Under the pieces are notes generated by a model that did not search any database, had not been told where the DNA came from, and saw nothing but the letters and a program-made list of their open reading frames with translations. The translations under genes were made by a program, and so were the position numbers. From contig CAXTSX010000005.1 in NCBI GenBank assembly GCA_964247085.1, positions 57,945 to 121,944 of the forward strand: DNA of 64,000 bases. Direction: 5' to 3'. Origin of the DNA: JAAFHZ01 sp964247085. Lineage in GTDB: Bacteria; Cyanobacteriota; Cyanobacteriia; Cyanobacteriales; Chamaesiphonaceae. Below, piece after piece: positions 45,784 through 56,261 of this stretch (position 1 is the stretch's first letter; each line of letters begins with the position of its first letter).

Positions 45784-48700
45784 TTAACTGTTTTTAGTAA
45801 CTTGGAGATACCGCTGAATAGTATGGTGCAGTTCTTGTAATTTAACGGGTTTAGTCAAATATTCATTGGCGCCAACAGCTAAACAGCGCTCCCGATCGCC
45901 AGCCATGGCTAAGGCAGTCAGGGCAATGATTGGAATTTTGTCAAATTCTGGCCGGCTACGAATATGCGAAATGGTGGCTAGTCCATCCATTTTGGGCATT
46001 TGAATATCCATCAAAATCAGATCAGGAAGGACTGGTTGAACTCGCTCGGGGGGACAATCTTCCAGAATGGCCAGTGCTTCTAGTCCATTTTCAGCCACCA
46101 TTATTTGGTAGCCTTTAGCGATCAAATAGTTAGAAAAGGTACTGATATTATCCGGGTTATCTTCTGCCAATAAAATTAGTGGTGATGATGTACTTAGGGA
46201 TTCTTCAGCTGGTAGGGATGGGGGAAGAGCCATCAAACTATCGATCGACTGGGTAATCGGCGGCTCACTTAAGAAACACGAAATACAGGGCAACTGCACC
46301 ACAAAGCAGCTGCCTTGACCAATTTCACTCTCCAAACTAATGGTGCCACCATGTAGTTCAACAATTTGTTTCACCAAGGTCAGTCCTAGACCAGTACCTT
46401 CATACTGACGATTCAGACTACTATCTAACTGGACAAAAGGCTGAAATAGTTGATTCTGTTGCTCGCTGGCAATTCCGATCCCCGTGTCGATTACGGCCAA
46501 TTCGAGACCATCCCCATCGGTTGCACTGTTTAGTTGAGTCACTCGCAGAATAACCTGACCGCCCACAGGGGTAAACTTGACTGCGTTATTTAATAAATTG
46601 ATCAACACCTGACGCATCCGTCGTTCATCAACAGCCATCTGCACAAATTCGGGGGGTAATTGTACTTCTAGTTGGATCTGTTTATCATGAGCTGATTGCT
46701 TGACAAAAACTAAGCTAGATTGACACAGCGTCGCCACATTGACATTACTAATATCTAGTTCTAGTTTGCCAGCGGATATTTTAGAAACATCTAAAATATC
46801 GTTAATTAGAGATAATAAATGCTCTCCACTACGTTCGATCGTAGCGACATGCTTCAGTTGACGTTCGTTGAGAGGCCCAAATACTTGTTCTTGTAAAATC
46901 TCCGACATGCCTAAAATAGCATTCATCGGGGTGCGGAGTTCGTGACTCATATTGGCCAAAAATTCGTCCTTGAGACGGGTGGCTCTTTCCAGTTCACTGT
47001 TAGTCGATTTTAACCTGCCGTTGGCCTGGTGTAATTCGATTTCAGCTTGCTTGCGACTAGTAATATTGCGCACTTGGACAAAGTTATATTCTTCACCCTC
47101 AAACTCAATATAATTAAGACTCAGTTCGACGGGATAACGTTGACCATCTTTGCCAAAGTGCTCGCTTTCGATCGATAAGGTGCCAGCTACTTTGAGATAT
47201 TGCCAATGCTTAGACCAAGCAACAGGTGAAATCGATCCGGAATCATCAATATTCCAGACGTGCAGGGCACAAAATTCGGCTAAAGAATAGCCCAACATCT
47301 GACACATGGATTTGTTGCCATACTCAAACAATCCATCTGGTCGAATCCAAGCAATCCCATCAGCAGAATTATCTACCGCAAATTGGGTGAATTTTAGTTC
47401 TCGTTCGGCGCGCTTGCGATCGGTAATATCTAAAGCAATCCCCACAGTGCCGGTGATTTCTCCATGGACATTTTTCATTGGCGTTTTAATTGTTTCCAGC
47501 CACCGCTCCTCCGCTAGAGAGTCTTGAGCATTTGATATTTTTTCTTCTACTACTTGGCGCTGGCCAGAATTAATTACGAATAAATCATCGTCTATATATT
47601 TCTGAGCTACATCAGCCGGCCATAAATCTAGATCATGCTTACCAACTAATTCACTAGACGCATACCCGACCTGCTCTGCACAAGATTGATTTACCGAAAT
47701 AAATCGACCACCTCGATCTTTCAGCCAGGCCATATGGGGGATGTTGTTGAGCAGTGATTCCAAATAATTTTGCTGCAGCTGGGAATTGGCAGCTGCTGCT
47801 TGAGCTTTTTGATAAAGCTGAGCATTTTCCAGGGCGATCGCTGCTTGGGTACAAAGAAAAGATATGACCGTTTCATGGTTTTCGGTAAAAACATTGGCTG
47901 CATGGAGATGTTCTAGATAGATCACCCCGAGCACGCGCCCTTGCTTCAAAATTGGCAATCCTAAGATACTCTGGGGCTGATACTTGCTTAGGTATCGATC
48001 GGTGATTTTTAGCGATTCGCCAACATCTCTAGAAATGCTCTGCTGATTATTTTTTACCCAACAAATTAAGTTTTCGGGGTACTCAATATTATTCTGATGA
48101 TCTGAGGGGTTAGTTATGATATTAGTAGTTGTAGTTTTACTTAGTGCGCGTACTTGCCAAATGCCATCATCATTGGGCAAGATCAATAGACAGGTTTCTG
48201 CACCAGAATTTTTCAAAATAATTCGACAGAGTTTTTGAATTAGTTCTGCCAAATCAATAGTGCTAGTCAGGGCTTGAGCTGATTGCAGCACTGAAGTTAG
48301 ATCCAAGTTAGGCACTTTTTGACCACTGGCACTACTAATATTGGCAGAATGATTAACAATAGCTAGCGTCGATAAAAGATTCAGCTCTGATGGTAACCCT
48401 ATTTGTAAAATTGAGACCAGTAGTTGCGGATAGCGTTGTTCCAAGTCATTGGTTTTAGCCTTGGCTCCCCACCGGGCATAACAACGATAAGCTTCCACCA
48501 TATAAGCTTCGGCAATTTTTGTTTTGCCCCAGTCGAGATAAAACTTAGCGGCTAATTCATTAGCCAGGGCTTGATCTTGAATCCATTCATTTTCTAGGGC
48601 ACTAGCGATAGCTAAATCATAGTGTTCGATCGCCTCGGCTTTATTGCCCAAGACCCGCTGGTGTTCGGCGGCTACTAAATGCACGCGGTGCAAATGATTC

Positions 48701-51700
48701 ATCGGGGCGTGATCAGCCCATTTCTGGAGTTTTGATCGATCGATCCCTAATTGTTCTAGACATTGCCCCTGTTCTGCTGCTGTCAGGGATGGATACAATT
48801 GCAAGTTGGTGAGCGATCGATAGAAAGAAAACAGAGTGATAGAAAACATCCCCATCATGCTGTCAGCATAGATATCCAGTTGGATAGCATGGTTACTCGC
48901 CTGCTGATACTGCCCAAATAAATAGGCCAACATCATTTTGTTGCAGTAGAAAACTGCTAGCCAACTCGGTGCTGGTGGTGTGGATACCAACGACTCTTCG
49001 AGCATCAGTTTTCCATCGAAGCAACAAGGATCGAAAGCGAGTCCTTGCAAGTTCAAAACAGCTTGATAGTAGACAGCGAGATGCTGAAGCATGCCAGTCT
49101 GCTGAAACGGTGCTAAACCCTGCCAATAAGTTTCCATCTGGGCCGCTAAATCAGAGAGCTTGTGACCAGAAAAATAAGCATAGGCACAGTACATTTGGAC
49201 GTGGATAGTACTAATTTCTAAATCGCCAATTTCTAGGCCGATCAGATAACTAGCCTGAAGGTAAGGTAATTGGCTATGCAGGGATTCCTGCCAAGGGTTG
49301 ATAAAGGCATGGACAACAAAATCAGTCCGGGCTACAGTTGTTGGGGCAGAAAATTCATGAACCATCGCTAGGGCTAATTGTCCAAATTGATAGCCAGCAG
49401 CCATATCGCCAACGATCCCACAGAGCAGCAATCCGTAGTCGGCGTAGGCGAAACATGACGAATTACAATTACCCTGGATTAGGCATAAATCGACTTGTTT
49501 AAGGACGATTAGGGGCATCAATTGAGGTGCTACCCAATAGGTTGGGGCAATTAATTGAGTCAAGATCTGTGTGGTGGCCAGGGCGATCGGATCGGTCATC
49601 AGCGGCAGATCTACGAAACCAGCGATCAATCGATCTTGCCACAGCAGTTTAGTTTGCTCTAATGCTTGTCCCATATCAACAGGAGTAGGATTGGCAGGAA
49701 AAGTTGTCCCTAAACGCTGGAGCAGCTGTAATCCCATTTCGATCGATAGGTGCAATTGTTCTTGGGCTTTAGCCGCGTTCAGTTGGATCTCGTACATCCG
49801 TATTTGATCTAGTAACTCGGTGGTATGAGCAAGAAAGGTAGTCATTAGCGGTGGCAATTGCTGATAGTCTCCGCTCAAATAAGCAACTTCGGCAGTTAAT
49901 TCATAGATCGATCGAGTCAGCTCCGCCTGAGTATCCCAGCTATCTGCCGGTAACAACTCCATACAAATTTTCAAATATTGGGATGTCGCCTGATAAGCAA
50001 TGGATATTTTCGCTTTTTGAGCAGCTTGCCAATTTAACTGCAACAATTGCTCACGATCGATTGTCGATGTAATTAAACTACGCCCCATATTCAGTTGATT
50101 GACAATTGCAAAAAGTTGCTCTTTTCGTTCTGCTTCCGAGGCATTCCTAAGTAACAGTTGACCAATTTGTAAATGGATATATTCTTGTTCTTTACTAGCA
50201 ACCTGAGCATAAGCCGCTTGTTGTACCCGATCGTGCAAAAACCGATAGGTAACAACCAAAGGTGCTGAAATATCGGGTGCAGTAGCAGTATCGGCAAAGA
50301 ACTTATAAAGATCAGAGCAGGGAATAATTACCCCCGTCTGTAAAGCTGTCTTTAATGCTAAAGCAGTTTGAATGAGTGTTTGATCACCGATCAAGGCTAA
50401 GGTTTGCAGATCAAAATGGTTACCCAGACAGGCTGCTAATTGCAAAATATATTGAGTGAGAGTTGGCAATTTTAGTAACTGCCCAGCCATCAACTCCACC
50501 ACGTCATCAGTAATTGCTAGGGTTTTGATGTGAGCAATGTCGCACTGCCAATGCCTAGCAGCTATATCAAAAGTAATATGACCATCTTGATGCAATACTT
50601 GCAAAAACTGGGTGGCAAAAAAGGGATTGCCTTGAGTCTTGCGATCAATCAACTCGGCCAATGGTTGAGACCAGCTCAATTCACATTTTAGGGTATCGGC
50701 TACCAATTGATTCAAATCTTCTAATTGTAAGGGATGGATGGTCATAGTGTTCACTATGACTCCCGTTTTTTGCATTTCATTCACAGCCAGCATCAATGGA
50801 TGCATAGACGACACTTCCTGGTCGCGATAAGCCCCAATCACCAGTAGATGTCTGGTATCCTGCATCAATATTTGTAATAAATCTAACGAAGCGGCATCCG
50901 CCCATTGCAAATCATCTAAAAATATTACCAACGGTCGATCGACAGTAGCAAATAACCATAAAAATTTCTGAATCAGCAAATTAAAGCGATTTTGAGCAGC
51001 ACTATCGGATAGCTCCGTCACGGACGGCTGTTCACCAATAATTCTCTCTAGCTCCGGAATCACTGCCATCAGTACTTGCCCATTTTCGCCCACTGCCTCC
51101 AGAATTTGACTTTTCCAAACTTGTAATTGGGCGTCTGATGTGGACAGCAATTGTCCAATCAAATCACGACAGGCTTGGACAAAAGCGCTAAAGGGAATAT
51201 CTCGCTGAAATTGGTCGTACTTACCTTTAATAAAATAACTATGTTGGCGCACGATCGGTTTATAAACTTCATTAATAACTGCCGTTTTTCCAATCCCTGA
51301 AGCTCCGGCTACTAATAATATTTCAGACTTACCACTGCTGACTCGCTCAAACGTGGCCAGGAGAGTTTGTACCTCGATTGCTCGTCCATAGAGTTTTTCA
51401 GGGATGATAAAGCGATCGCCGACATCCCATACACCCAACTCAAACTCCGCTACTGATCCCTGAGCCAGCCATTGATCCAAACATTGTTCCAAATCCTGCT
51501 GAAGTCCGATCGCACTTTGATAACGATCCTCGGCATTTTTAGCCATTAATTTAGCAACTAGCTGGGATACCACTATTGGTATGTCTGAATTAACGATCTG
51601 CACTGGCACTGCGATCTGAGCTAAATGACAATGGATCATATCCAGCGGCTCTTCTGCCCGAAAGGGTAATTCTCCAGTCAAAAGTTCGTACAGAGTAACC

Positions 51701-52314
51701 CCCAAAGCATAAAAATCGGTGCGATAGTCGATCCCCCGATTCATCCGTCCTGTTTGTTCGGGTGATAGGTAAGCGAGGGTTCCTTCTAATAAATTGGGAT
51801 TGAGAATTTCCGGGGTTTCGCGGGGTAACAACGAAGCGATACTAAAATCAATAAGTTTGATCTGTTTAGTCTCTGGATGAATCAGAATATTAGCTGGCTT
51901 GATGTCTTTATGGATAATCCGTTCTTTCTCCAGTACTCCTAAGGTAGTGGCTAGTTGAATAGCCAGCTCCAGAACATCAGCTAAGGATAGAGTGTGCTTT
52001 TTTATGTATCGATCTAAAGCTACTCCTCCAAAATCTTCCATGACCAAGGCGTAGCCCCGATCTTCTAGGCCATAGAAACGCACAATCCCCGGTGCATCCA
52101 AATTTTTGGCAATCCCATACTGGTGCTGAAAATTCAGTAGATCTTGGTAGGTGCCATAAGCTGATGACAAGAGCTTAATCACTACTGGCAGAGGGGTTTC
52201 ACCCAACTCCAGCATTGTTTTCTCCGCCCGAAACACAACGGTTGTGGAGTCACGGTAGAGTTCCTCAACTAGATGATAACCAGGAATATTGGGGCGACAG
52301 CTTGCATTTGTCAT
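45784..52314 (-). CDS. Giant Ser/Thr kinase-AAA-GAF-PAS-histidine kinase-receiver protein (HstK type), copy 3
   Basis: A 2,176-residue paralogue and the first of the three in transcription order. Ser/Thr kinase about 8-280 with HKDIKPANILIHP and IDFSIAS (DFS, not DFG). AAA domain with P-loop VAGASGIGKTA near 341 and Walker B LVIFLDDLQWADAAS. TPR-like region to about 1340. GAF about 1358-1498. PAS 1 (NNIPHMAWLKDRGGRFISVN) and PAS 2 (NSADGIAWIRPDGLFEYGN), about 1510-1760. HisKA ANMSHELRTPMNAI, His near 1790. HATPase NLLNNAVKFTPVGG and GTGLGLTLV. Receiver LILMDIQMPKMDG, Asp near 2101. All boxes intact. It follows the AAA-WD40 gene after 160 bp and precedes copy 2 by 71 bp. Confidence 0.95.
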   Translation of the reverse strand: MTNASCRPNIPGYHLVEELYRDSTTVVFRAEKTMLELGETPLPVVIKLLSSAYGTYQDLLNFQHQYGIAKNLDAPGIVRFYGLEDRGYALVMEDFGGVALDRYIKKHTLSLADVLELAIQLATTLGVLEKERIIHKDIKPANILIHPETKQIKLIDFSIASLLPRETPEILNPNLLEGTLAYLSPEQTGRMNRGIDYRTDFYALGVTLYELLTGELPFRAEEPLDMIHCHLAQIAVPVQIVNSDIPIVVSQLVAKLMAKNAEDRYQSAIGLQQDLEQCLDQWLAQGSVAEFELGVWDVGDRFIIPEKLYGRAIEVQTLLATFERVSSGKSEILLVAGASGIGKTAVINEVYKPIVRQHSYFIKGKYDQFQRDIPFSAFVQACRDLIGQLLSTSDAQLQVWKSQILEAVGENGQVLMAVIPELERIIGEQPSVTELSDSAAQNRFNLLIQKFLWLFATVDRPLVIFLDDLQWADAASLDLLQILMQDTRHLLVIGAYRDQEVSSMHPLMLAVNEMQKTGVIVNTMTIHPLQLEDLNQLVADTLKCELSWSQPLAELIDRKTQGNPFFATQFLQVLHQDGHITFDIAARHWQCDIAHIKTLAITDDVVELMAGQLLKLPTLTQYILQLAACLGNHFDLQTLALIGDQTLIQTALALKTALQTGVIIPCSDLYKFFADTATAPDISAPLVVTYRFLHDRVQQAAYAQVASKEQEYIHLQIGQLLLRNASEAERKEQLFAIVNQLNMGRSLITSTIDREQLLQLNWQAAQKAKISIAYQATSQYLKICMELLPADSWDTQAELTRSIYELTAEVAYLSGDYQQLPPLMTTFLAHTTELLDQIRMYEIQLNAAKAQEQLHLSIEMGLQLLQRLGTTFPANPTPVDMGQALEQTKLLWQDRLIAGFVDLPLMTDPIALATTQILTQLIAPTYWVAPQLMPLIVLKQVDLCLIQGNCNSSCFAYADYGLLLCGIVGDMAAGYQFGQLALAMVHEFSAPTTVARTDFVVHAFINPWQESLHSQLPYLQASYLIGLEIGDLEISTIHVQMYCAYAYFSGHKLSDLAAQMETYWQGLAPFQQTGMLQHLAVYYQAVLNLQGLAFDPCCFDGKLMLEESLVSTPPAPSWLAVFYCNKMMLAYLFGQYQQASNHAIQLDIYADSMMGMFSITLFSFYRSLTNLQLYPSLTAAEQGQCLEQLGIDRSKLQKWADHAPMNHLHRVHLVAAEHQRVLGNKAEAIEHYDLAIASALENEWIQDQALANELAAKFYLDWGKTKIAEAYMVEAYRCYARWGAKAKTNDLEQRYPQLLVSILQIGLPSELNLLSTLAIVNHSANISSASGQKVPNLDLTSVLQSAQALTSTIDLAELIQKLCRIILKNSGAETCLLILPNDDGIWQVRALSKTTTTNIITNPSDHQNNIEYPENLICWVKNNQQSISRDVGESLKITDRYLSKYQPQSILGLPILKQGRVLGVIYLEHLHAANVFTENHETVISFLCTQAAIALENAQLYQKAQAAAANSQLQQNYLESLLNNIPHMAWLKDRGGRFISVNQSCAEQVGYASSELVGKHDLDLWPADVAQKYIDDDLFVINSGQRQVVEEKISNAQDSLAEERWLETIKTPMKNVHGEITGTVGIALDITDRKRAERELKFTQFAVDNSADGIAWIRPDGLFEYGNKSMCQMLGYSLAEFCALHVWNIDDSGSISPVAWSKHWQYLKVAGTLSIESEHFGKDGQRYPVELSLNYIEFEGEEYNFVQVRNITSRKQAEIELHQANGRLKSTNSELERATRLKDEFLANMSHELRTPMNAILGMSEILQEQVFGPLNERQLKHVATIERSGEHLLSLINDILDVSKISAGKLELDISNVNVATLCQSSLVFVKQSAHDKQIQLEVQLPPEFVQMAVDERRMRQVLINLLNNAVKFTPVGGQVILRVTQLNSATDGDGLELAVIDTGIGIASEQQNQLFQPFVQLDSSLNRQYEGTGLGLTLVKQIVELHGGTISLESEIGQGSCFVVQLPCISCFLSEPPITQSIDSLMALPPSLPAEESLSTSSPLILLAEDNPDNISTFSNYLIAKGYQIMVAENGLEALAILEDCPPERVQPVLPDLILMDIQMPKMDGLATISHIRSRPEFDKIPIIALTALAMAGDRERCLAVGANEYLTKPVKLQELHHTIQRYLQVTKNS

Positions 52315-52474
52315 GATTTATGAGGAGATTTGGCCGATGTCCAATAACGTTTTTCCACCGAAGTGTTGTTAAAGCATTATTTTAGAGTATTCCCTATTAT
52401 TTAAAATATTATCTATTACGCTCACTGTATTGTTATCGCCAGGCTTCAGGCATCTTTTGCTCGGATTTTGCTCG

Positions 52475-55400
52475 TTAGGGTTTGGGGCATTTGGGATCGA
52501 TCGATAGACGCTCATCTGAATGAGCCAGATATTCTTGTAACTGCTGGCAACCTTTCTGGTAGGACTCTTCGAGGGTCAGATACTTTCTTTCTAATTTGGC
52601 TAAGTCCCAAAACTTCATCACCCCATCACCATCAACAGCAGTAAAGGTCTGACCATCTGGACTAAAAGCTAGACTCTGACCACTAAATCCTTCGATCGTT
52701 CTGCGTAATTCACCAGTACGACTCCAAAATTTGATCTGACGATCGGCACCACTAGTTGTAGCAAATTCTTGGGAATCAGGGCTGAATTGAATATCATCAA
52801 CTGCGTCTTGATGCCCTTTATGCTTAAATAGTAATTGACCGTCTGCAACATTCCATAGTCTGATTATTCCACCCACATTCGAAGATGCGATCGTGCGACT
52901 ATCAGGACTGAAACTAACTTTAAATAAAGTTTTCATCTTCTTGCCGTTATCATCTAAGATGCGGAGCTTACTGAAATCACTAGTATGGCGAAGTTCAACA
53001 CCCTGCGCAGTGTTAGTAGCGAGGTATTTACCATCAGGACTAAAGGTGACTCTTGATACCCAGTGGTCGTTAGCAGTTATTGAAAAACCTTGCAAAAATT
53101 TTCCATCATTAGCATTCCAGAGCTTTAATTTTCCATCATTGCCGACAGAAGCCAAATATCTAGAATCTGGACTGAAGCTAACATCATAGGCAAAACCATC
53201 GTGTTTTAATGTTTGGATAAGTTTTCCATCGGCAACTTGCCAAATCTTAATAGTGTTGTCTTCACTGGCTGAAGCAATTCGTTTTTCATCTGGACTAAAA
53301 CTCAGTCCAAAGATCCAATCTTGATGTCCAGCAATAGTTTTGAGTAAGTTGCCGTCAGCTTTCCAAATCTTAATTGTATTATCTGAACCTGCCGTAGCAA
53401 CATATCGCCCTGAAGGACTATAAATTACTCTTTTTAAGGCTAATTGACTAGCGCTAATATTTTTCTTCAAAGAGCGATCTGGCTCCCAAACGGTTACCTG
53501 GTAATCGGTACCTGGTAGCGCAATGCGCTTACCGTCGGGGCTATAACTGATACCTTTATACTCTGATTGATTTCCACCAATTGTAGTGAGTAGAATATTA
53601 CCAAAATCATTACTGGTTAGAACATCTGCTGAAGAAGAAATGATTCTATCAAAGTCCCAAATTTTTATAGTGCGATCTCCAGATCCTGCTGTGGCCAATT
53701 GATCATACTGGGAGTTGGCCGCAAGATAAAATCCACCATTATGAGCCTTCTCGATAGTTTTTTTGAGCTGAAATATGTCATCTTGTATTGCCCAGATTTT
53801 CATACTTTTATCACTCCCTCCACCGCTAGATATCAACCATTTCCCACCTTTTTTGAAAGATAATGTGTAGACCCAGTCTTTATGACCAGTAAGGATTTGA
53901 GGGGTTCGATTTGTTTGCCATTGCCAAGCTTTAATTGTGCTATCAGTACTGGCAGCAGCAATAAATTTACCATCCGCACTGAATTTTAGATCTCTAAAAA
54001 TATACTTGCTATCGATCCGTGTAGAAGCAATCCGAGGAAACGGCAAAATTTTAATTATTTTGCTACTTTTGATTTCCCAAATAATTACTTCAGCGTCTTT
54101 GCCATTGTTATTGGTCGCTGCCGCAACATATTGAGAGTCGGGAGTAATGGCCACTCGAATAAATTTATCACTACTATTTCGCTGCAAACTTGAAGATATC
54201 TGTTTTGTATGAACATTCCACAGCCGTACTTGCGAATCTTCTCCCACCACAGCTATTGTTTGATTGTCATTACTAATAGCCAGATGCTGCAATGGTTTAG
54301 AATGCTTTTTATCAAAAATGAGCTTACCATTAGGTTGCCAAATCCTTAGAAGTCGATCATTGCTTACTGAAGCAATAAACTCACCATTGGAACTATACTC
54401 CACTCCAGTAACTGTACTGCCATGTTTCAGGATGTTTCGCTCTAGAGTTCCATTAATGGCATACTGAAGATTAATTTCAGTTTCCTGTTGTAATTTTTCT
54501 CGATCGACTGCCTTTAAGGATTGCTTTTGCTCTTGAAATAACCTGGTTGCTTCTAATGTTCCCATCAGCGTTTTAAGACTATTTTTAGAGGTGTCTGATT
54601 TAATTAATGCCTGATTAAGAGCATTTTTAGCTGTAAGTGTTGCTACTTGAGCTTTTTCTTCTTCTTTTTGAGCCTTTTCTTTTTCTCTGCTGGTCTCTAT
54701 TCCCAAATAAAGTGTACAAATAGCAAACAAAATAGCAAGTCCTGATAGTAACCATAGTTGTTTAATGCGGCGCTGGAGAACCTCTTGATTAGCTTCATGA
54801 ATGCGCTGCTCACGACAAGCCCCCAGAAACTGACTATCCAAACCGCTTAAGCTCTTACCTCTAGACCAATTCAGAGCATCTTCTAATGCTTGACCCCGCA
54901 GTAATCGAGATTTGTCTTTCTTGTTTGATTCCAGCCATTCTTTAACAGCAACTTCATAGGGGCGTAAATTATCTAATTGTTTATCGACCCACGATCGATC
55001 GAAGATCTCGGCATAGATAGGATTAGCCACTCTCAGCTCATCACCAACTTTTATAGCAATCCCCGATAACTGCAATTCGCGTTCTTCAGCAAGATCATCG
55101 ATCGGTACAGCACTATGATTTAATATTTGCTGATATAAACCCAATAAACCACTCGATTGCTTTTCATTAGCTGTCAACCGAGTAGAGATCGTTTTAAAAT
55201 GTGGCGGATTATCCTGGGCTTCCCAGTCATCAATAATCTCTGTCTGGATTAATCGATCGATCAGAACTTTCTCTTCCGGCGCACGCACCAACACATTGCT
55301 TTGTACTAACAAATTACACACTTTTTGAGTCAGAAAAGGTTGTCCTTTAGTCCAATCCAAAATTTGGGCGAGGGTCGCGCGGGAATTATCGGCATGACCT

Positions 55401-56083
55401 TTTAAACCAAAAGCCAAAGGAAAAGCTTCGTTTAAGGTAAAGCCAGTGAGTTCAATAGCACGACCAATATTAAAGGGAGTACGTCTCTTATCGGCAATTA
55501 AATCTGATGGTCTGGCGACCCCAATTAAGGCAAACGTTAGACGTTGGTAATCAGCATTAGTCGATCGTTTGTCATAGCAACTTCTGATTAAAGCAAAAAA
55601 GTCATCTGTAGAAAAATTTAGGCTTAAAGTACTATCAATTTCATCAATAAAGATTGCAATCTGGGTGCTGGTATTAGGTAGTAGGATCGTCTCAATAAAT
55701 TCTGCTAACCGTTGTGCTGGATCAAGAAAATCTCTTTCCTGCCACCAACTCTTCATGAATTGCAACGGATTGGCTAAATTAAAGTCTTTAACTAAGGTGT
55801 ATACAATACCTGCATACCACTGCTCTAATTTAATATCACCACTTCCTCTGCCAGAGACATCGATCGTTGTACAAGCAACACCCTCATTACGCAAACGGTG
55901 AATGGTACGCACTAACAAACTAGTTTTGCCCATTTGACGGGAATTGAAGACATAGCAGAAATCACCGGCTTTCAAGCCATTGTAAAAGTCGCGATCGGCT
56001 TGCCTAACCACATAACTGGGTGCATGTTCCGGCAGGCTCCCCCCAACTCTATATTCATAGGGTTCTTTCTCTACCATCATCAT
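52475..56083 (-). CDS. AAA-like domain, membrane segment and WD40 propeller protein
   Basis: A 1,202-residue protein. Residues about 10-390 are the AAA-like ATPase common in cyanobacteria: P-loop FNSRQMGKTSLLVRT, Walker B IAIFIDEIDST, and a downstream arginine-bearing LIGVARPSDLI. One membrane segment lies near 445-463 (LLSGLAILFAICTLYLGI), then a charged coiled coil. From about 545 to 1165 there are roughly fourteen WD40 repeats (xIKIW endings), making one or two propellers. It is probably a membrane-tethered sensor. Three ATG codons in a row open the gene; the first is given. It heads the minus-strand signalling run and is divergent, over 178 bp, from the HTH-AAA gene. Confidence 0.92.
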   Translation of the reverse strand: MMMVEKEPYEYRVGGSLPEHAPSYVVRQADRDFYNGLKAGDFCYVFNSRQMGKTSLLVRTIHRLRNEGVACTTIDVSGRGSGDIKLEQWYAGIVYTLVKDFNLANPLQFMKSWWQERDFLDPAQRLAEFIETILLPNTSTQIAIFIDEIDSTLSLNFSTDDFFALIRSCYDKRSTNADYQRLTFALIGVARPSDLIADKRRTPFNIGRAIELTGFTLNEAFPLAFGLKGHADNSRATLAQILDWTKGQPFLTQKVCNLLVQSNVLVRAPEEKVLIDRLIQTEIIDDWEAQDNPPHFKTISTRLTANEKQSSGLLGLYQQILNHSAVPIDDLAEERELQLSGIAIKVGDELRVANPIYAEIFDRSWVDKQLDNLRPYEVAVKEWLESNKKDKSRLLRGQALEDALNWSRGKSLSGLDSQFLGACREQRIHEANQEVLQRRIKQLWLLSGLAILFAICTLYLGIETSREKEKAQKEEEKAQVATLTAKNALNQALIKSDTSKNSLKTLMGTLEATRLFQEQKQSLKAVDREKLQQETEINLQYAINGTLERNILKHGSTVTGVEYSSNGEFIASVSNDRLLRIWQPNGKLIFDKKHSKPLQHLAISNDNQTIAVVGEDSQVRLWNVHTKQISSSLQRNSSDKFIRVAITPDSQYVAAATNNNGKDAEVIIWEIKSSKIIKILPFPRIASTRIDSKYIFRDLKFSADGKFIAAASTDSTIKAWQWQTNRTPQILTGHKDWVYTLSFKKGGKWLISSGGGSDKSMKIWAIQDDIFQLKKTIEKAHNGGFYLAANSQYDQLATAGSGDRTIKIWDFDRIISSSADVLTSNDFGNILLTTIGGNQSEYKGISYSPDGKRIALPGTDYQVTVWEPDRSLKKNISASQLALKRVIYSPSGRYVATAGSDNTIKIWKADGNLLKTIAGHQDWIFGLSFSPDEKRIASASEDNTIKIWQVADGKLIQTLKHDGFAYDVSFSPDSRYLASVGNDGKLKLWNANDGKFLQGFSITANDHWVSRVTFSPDGKYLATNTAQGVELRHTSDFSKLRILDDNGKKMKTLFKVSFSPDSRTIASSNVGGIIRLWNVADGQLLFKHKGHQDAVDDIQFSPDSQEFATTSGADRQIKFWSRTGELRRTIEGFSGQSLAFSPDGQTFTAVDGDGVMKFWDLAKLERKYLTLEESYQKGCQQLQEYLAHSDERLSIDPKCPKP

Positions 56084-56261
56084 CAGTGGGAATAAATATA
56101 AATTTTACAGATACCTAGCTTTATCAAAACACACAAAAATTGAAAAACGCCCTTTAAATATCGATTTATTATTGAGTTGTGATTGACTTATTATTGAGAA
56201 ATCTTTAGAATCATTTCATACCAAACTAGCATTCAATCTAAATATTACTTAGGAGAAGGTA

